From contig JASHVY010000580.1 in assembly GCA_030044345.1 (NCBI GenBank), forward strand, positions 1-7,640: 7,640 nt of DNA, written 5' to 3'. A program made the position numbers and the translations under genes. Shown in pieces: positions 6,575 through 7,640 of the stretch. Under the pieces are notes generated by a model. The model did not search any database and was not told where the DNA came from. It saw only the letters and a list, made by a program, of their open reading frames with translations. Within the stretch, counting starts at the first letter, position 1, and each line of letters begins with the position of its first letter. The DNA is from Acetobacteraceae bacterium. Its GTDB lineage: Bacteria > Pseudomonadota > Alphaproteobacteria > Acetobacterales > Acetobacteraceae.

Positions 6575-6740
6575 TCGAAGGGGAGGATGGCCGCTCCGGC
6601 CGGGCCACCTCGTCCCTGCTGGCAGCGCGTGCCCGCGCCTGCGCCTTCCGCCGGTGGAGATTTTCGCGCAGTGCCGCCGTCTCGCGCCCGAGGCGCGCCG
6701 GTTTCACTGGCTTTGCGGGGTCAGGTGGAAGATCGATCAT
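6564..6740 (-). CDS. Small basic conserved protein with ALRENLxRRKAQ motif
   Basis: From the ATG at 6738-6740 the product is 58 residues. The N-terminus is Pro/Lys-rich (DPAKPVKPARLGRE), the centre is ALRENLHRRKAQARARAA (about residues 23-40), and the tail is Ser/Pro-rich. I recall similar short alphaproteobacterial proteins with the ALRxNLxRRKAQ core, often near murA, all without assigned function. The basic amphipathic helix suggests RNA or ribosome contact, but this is a guess. Neither the ATG nor an in-frame TTG nine codons upstream has a convincing Shine-Dalgarno, so the start is uncertain. It reads in the same direction as dcd, 64 bp before it. Confidence 0.6.
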   Translation of the reverse strand: MIDLPPDPAKPVKPARLGRETAALRENLHRRKAQARARAASRDEVARPERPSSPSTKP

Positions 6741-6746
6741 GCTCGG

Positions 6747-6775
6747 CACGATCGGTCGTGGCGGCAACCTGTCAA
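6747..6775 (-). promoter_or_regulatory. Candidate promoter/operator before the small basic-protein gene
   Basis: The minus strand has a perfect TTGACA (6770-6775). With a 16-17 bp spacer, GATCGT or ATCGTG would serve as a poor -10. Transcription would start very close to the ATG at 6740, giving a nearly leaderless mRNA and explaining the missing Shine-Dalgarno. CACGA/TCGTG (6747-6760) forms an imperfect palindrome over the -10 region. Confidence 0.25.
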
Positions 6776-6813
6776 GCCCGGCCTGCCCGGAATGGCTTGC
6801 CTGCTGAGCTTGC

Positions 6814-6843
6814 TTGCTGGCCTCCGCGCGCCGAGGCTATACC
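6814..6843 (+). promoter_or_regulatory. Candidate promoter for tRNA-Thr
   Basis: TTGCTG (6814-6819) and TATACC (6838-6843) are 18 bp apart on the plus strand. The -10 keeps TATA in an otherwise very GC-rich stretch. Transcription would start near 6850, about 17 nt before the mature tRNA 5' end, a usual distance for a tRNA gene. Confidence 0.45.
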
Positions 6844-6866
6844 CCGACGGCATTCTGCCTTCCGGC

Positions 6867-6941
<75 letters not shown>

Positions 6942-7017
6942 TGATTTCAATAGTTTAGTGGGCATCCCCCGGTCAAATCGACACGAAACGGAACCTGAAG
7001 GCGTGAACGGGAGAGGA

Positions 7018-7136
7018 ACAGTGGCACACGACGTGCATACAGGCTCCCGAGACGTTCTTAGCGCAGGCTTCCTATGGAAGGCGCTCCCGAGCCTGCACCA
7101 CGTGCAGCCGAACGCGCCTCGGCGCGACGCCACCGT
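7018..7136. ncRNA. Possible structured RNA (three-way-junction fold), function unknown
   Basis: A single fold can be drawn by eye. The outer stem pairs ACaGTGGC (7018-7025) with GCCACcGT (7129-7136), with one A/C mismatch. Inside it, a long arm pairs ACGTG (7031-7035) with CACGT (7099-7103), CAGGCTC (7040-7046) with GAGCCTG (7089-7095), AGCGC (7060-7064) with GCGCT (7081-7085), and CTTCC (7068-7072) with GGAAG (7076-7080) around a 3-nt loop. A second arm pairs CGCGC (7113-7117) with GCGCG (7122-7126). I do not recognise it as tmRNA, RNase P, SRP or 6S RNA. It could be transcribed as the 3' extension of tRNA-Thr or be a DNA-level relic. The strand is undetermined. Confidence 0.25.
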
Positions 7137-7170
7137 GGACAGTGCCGGGGATCATCAATCAAGCATATGT

Positions 7171-7184
7171 GAGCCGGTCGGCTC
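7171..7184. repeat. Short perfect inverted repeat GAGCCG-GT-CGGCTC
   Basis: Six-base arms around a 2-nt centre lie 11 bp before the left end of the AT-rich inverted element. No T-run follows. It could be a protein-binding palindrome or a weak hairpin. Confidence 0.35.
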
Positions 7185-7233
7185 CCGCACCTGGAGTGTT
7201 ATGCACTTCGATGGAGTATCAGAAAGAAGGAGA

Positions 7234-7257
7234 CTTCTTTTTCTGAAGAAAAAGAAG
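7234..7257. repeat. Left-module hairpin (11-bp perfect arms)
   Basis: CTTCTTTTTCT and AGAAAAAGAAG are perfect complements around GA. The left arm can instead pair with AGAAG at 7225-7229 across GAGA, so two hairpins compete. The tail AAAAAGACTTTT follows. It might terminate transcription in either direction, though the T content lies in the stem and not in a free tract. Confidence 0.7.
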
Positions 7258-7330
7258 CAAAAAGACTTTTCTCCGTTTTCCGGACCAAGCGCTGGTTCTG
7301 GACTATGAATGAAGGGATAAAAGTTCTTTG

Positions 7331-7352
7331 GTTCTTTCTTTCAAGAAAGAAC
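7331..7352. repeat. Right-module hairpin (10-bp perfect arms)
   Basis: GTTCTTTCTT and AAGAAAGAAC are perfect complements around TC. On the minus strand it is followed by CAAAGAACTTTTATCCC, which matches the tail of the left-module hairpin, showing the two are inverted relatives. Confidence 0.7.
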
Positions 7353-7434
7353 AACCTCTCTTCTTTACTTACCGCATTTTGTTTACTCCACGGGGTTTGG
7401 TAGAAAGGGGGGCTTGGTAGAAGGTTCATAACAC

Positions 7435-7640
7435 CTTCTCTAGAGCCCGTTCGAGCCTGCTGCCGGGGAGCCGTCGCGCGCACGCGCGCGGCCTGCGGAT
7501 CGAAGTGGTCGGCCGCGACGAAGCGCACACACCGGGAGAAGAAGGCTCTCGAAAGCGAATCGATCGGTGCGGCCTGCAAGCCGCGCGTCTGGTGCGAAGG
7601 CACCAAGGCGGAACACCGTTCTCCGACCGCATCATTGCCA
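7435..7640. other. GC-rich stretch without a supported gene; small hairpins and a CG tract
   Basis: No convincing gene is seen. One plus-strand frame is open from 7421 to the right edge but has no good start codon or Shine-Dalgarno, and its third-position GC is modest for this genome. An alternating purine-pyrimidine tract lies at 7475-7490. Two adjacent hairpins occur: GCGGC/GCCGC (7569-7584) and TGGTGC-GAAG-GCACCA (7590-7605). The nonamer GCGGCCTGC is repeated at 7488-7496 and 7569-7577. It may be the leader of a gene beyond 7640. Confidence 0.4.

Larger units (their letters stand above)
7196..7434. repeat. AT-rich nested inverted-repeat element (MITE-like or paired REP-like)
   Basis: The ends are exact inverted copies: GTGTTATG at 7196-7203 and CATAACAC at 7427-7434. 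With one gap the match extends to 14-15 bases (GTGTTATGCACTTC against the complement of 7420-7434). Inside, TGGAGTA (7212-7218) is mirrored by TACTCCA (7384-7390). Next, each half has a near-perfect hairpin (7234-7257 and 7331-7352), then a shared tail of the form CAAA..GA.CTTTT.TCC (7258-7274, and on the other strand 7331-7314). Thus two diverged copies of one module face each other around a core at about 7275-7313. Base content is far more AT-rich than the flanks. No coding frame of any conviction crosses it and no target-site duplication is obvious, so mobility is not shown. Confidence 0.6.

Noticed and set aside
6958..7308. A plus-strand open frame starting at GTG; a later in-frame GTG at 7021 has GGAGAGGAACA just upstream.
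   Set aside because: Third-position GC is low for this genome, no family is recognisable, and the frame runs through the AT-rich hairpin giving a lysine-rich tail. The possible RNA fold explains the region at least as well. Conserved protein homologues would overturn this.
7199..7606. A 135-codon minus-strand open frame across the inverted element.
   Set aside because: Its translation is dominated by the repeat (Phe/Ser/Lys-rich low complexity), and it has no family signature or ribosome site.
7421..7640. A plus-strand frame open to the right edge.
   Set aside because: No start codon with a Shine-Dalgarno, modest third-position GC and no recognisable motif. It could still be part of a gene beyond the window.
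6942..7640. An island inserted at tRNA-Thr.
   Set aside because: No second copy of the tRNA 3' end and no integrase are visible in the 699 bases downstream, so there is no positive evidence within the window.

Overview
The window looks like chromosomal DNA of a high-GC alphaproteobacterium, most likely Rhodospirillales/Acetobacteraceae. This rests on the protein character of dcd, MurA, HisD and IF1, on the gene order murA-hisG-hisD-infA-maf-RNase E/G-yacG, and on an AT-rich intergenic repeat whose hairpin plus CAAAnnGAnCTTTT design resembles ones I recall from Acetobacteraceae. The family assignment is inference; the alphaproteobacterial origin is firmer.

Layout. Positions 1-167 (minus) hold the first 55 codons of a small antitoxin-like protein that runs off the left edge. 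A tRNA-Phe(GAA) lies at 319-394 (minus). From 413 to 6740 is a housekeeping block read entirely on the minus strand. In transcription order it is: a small conserved basic protein (6564-6740), dcd, murA, short-form hisG, hisD, infA, maf, an RNase E/G-like gene and yacG, ending just before tRNA-Phe. Many junctions are tight: hisG/hisD overlap by 8 bp, and infA/maf, maf/RNase and RNase/yacG overlap by 4 bp each. infA has its own Shine-Dalgarno and a plausible promoter overlapping the hisD stop codon. On the plus strand, a tRNA-Thr(GGT) at 6867-6941 is transcribed divergently from the block.

The last 700 bases (6942-7640) contain no gene I can support, but they are the most structured part of the window. 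A three-way-junction fold can be drawn at 7018-7136. A 239-bp AT-rich element at 7196-7434 is bounded by inverted GTGTTATG ends and is built from two diverged copies of one hairpin module facing each other. After it come a Z-prone CG tract and two small adjacent hairpins.

How the genes fit together: dcd feeds dUMP/dTTP synthesis, MurA starts peptidoglycan synthesis, HisG and HisD are the first and last enzymes of histidine synthesis, IF1 starts translation, Maf removes non-canonical or excess NTPs, the RNase E/G-like protein processes RNA, and YacG is a small zinc-ribbon gyrase inhibitor. This is a growth-related housekeeping cluster, not a dedicated pathway. I did not find a clear new defence or mobile system; the inverted element and the possible structured RNA downstream of tRNA-Thr are the best leads.
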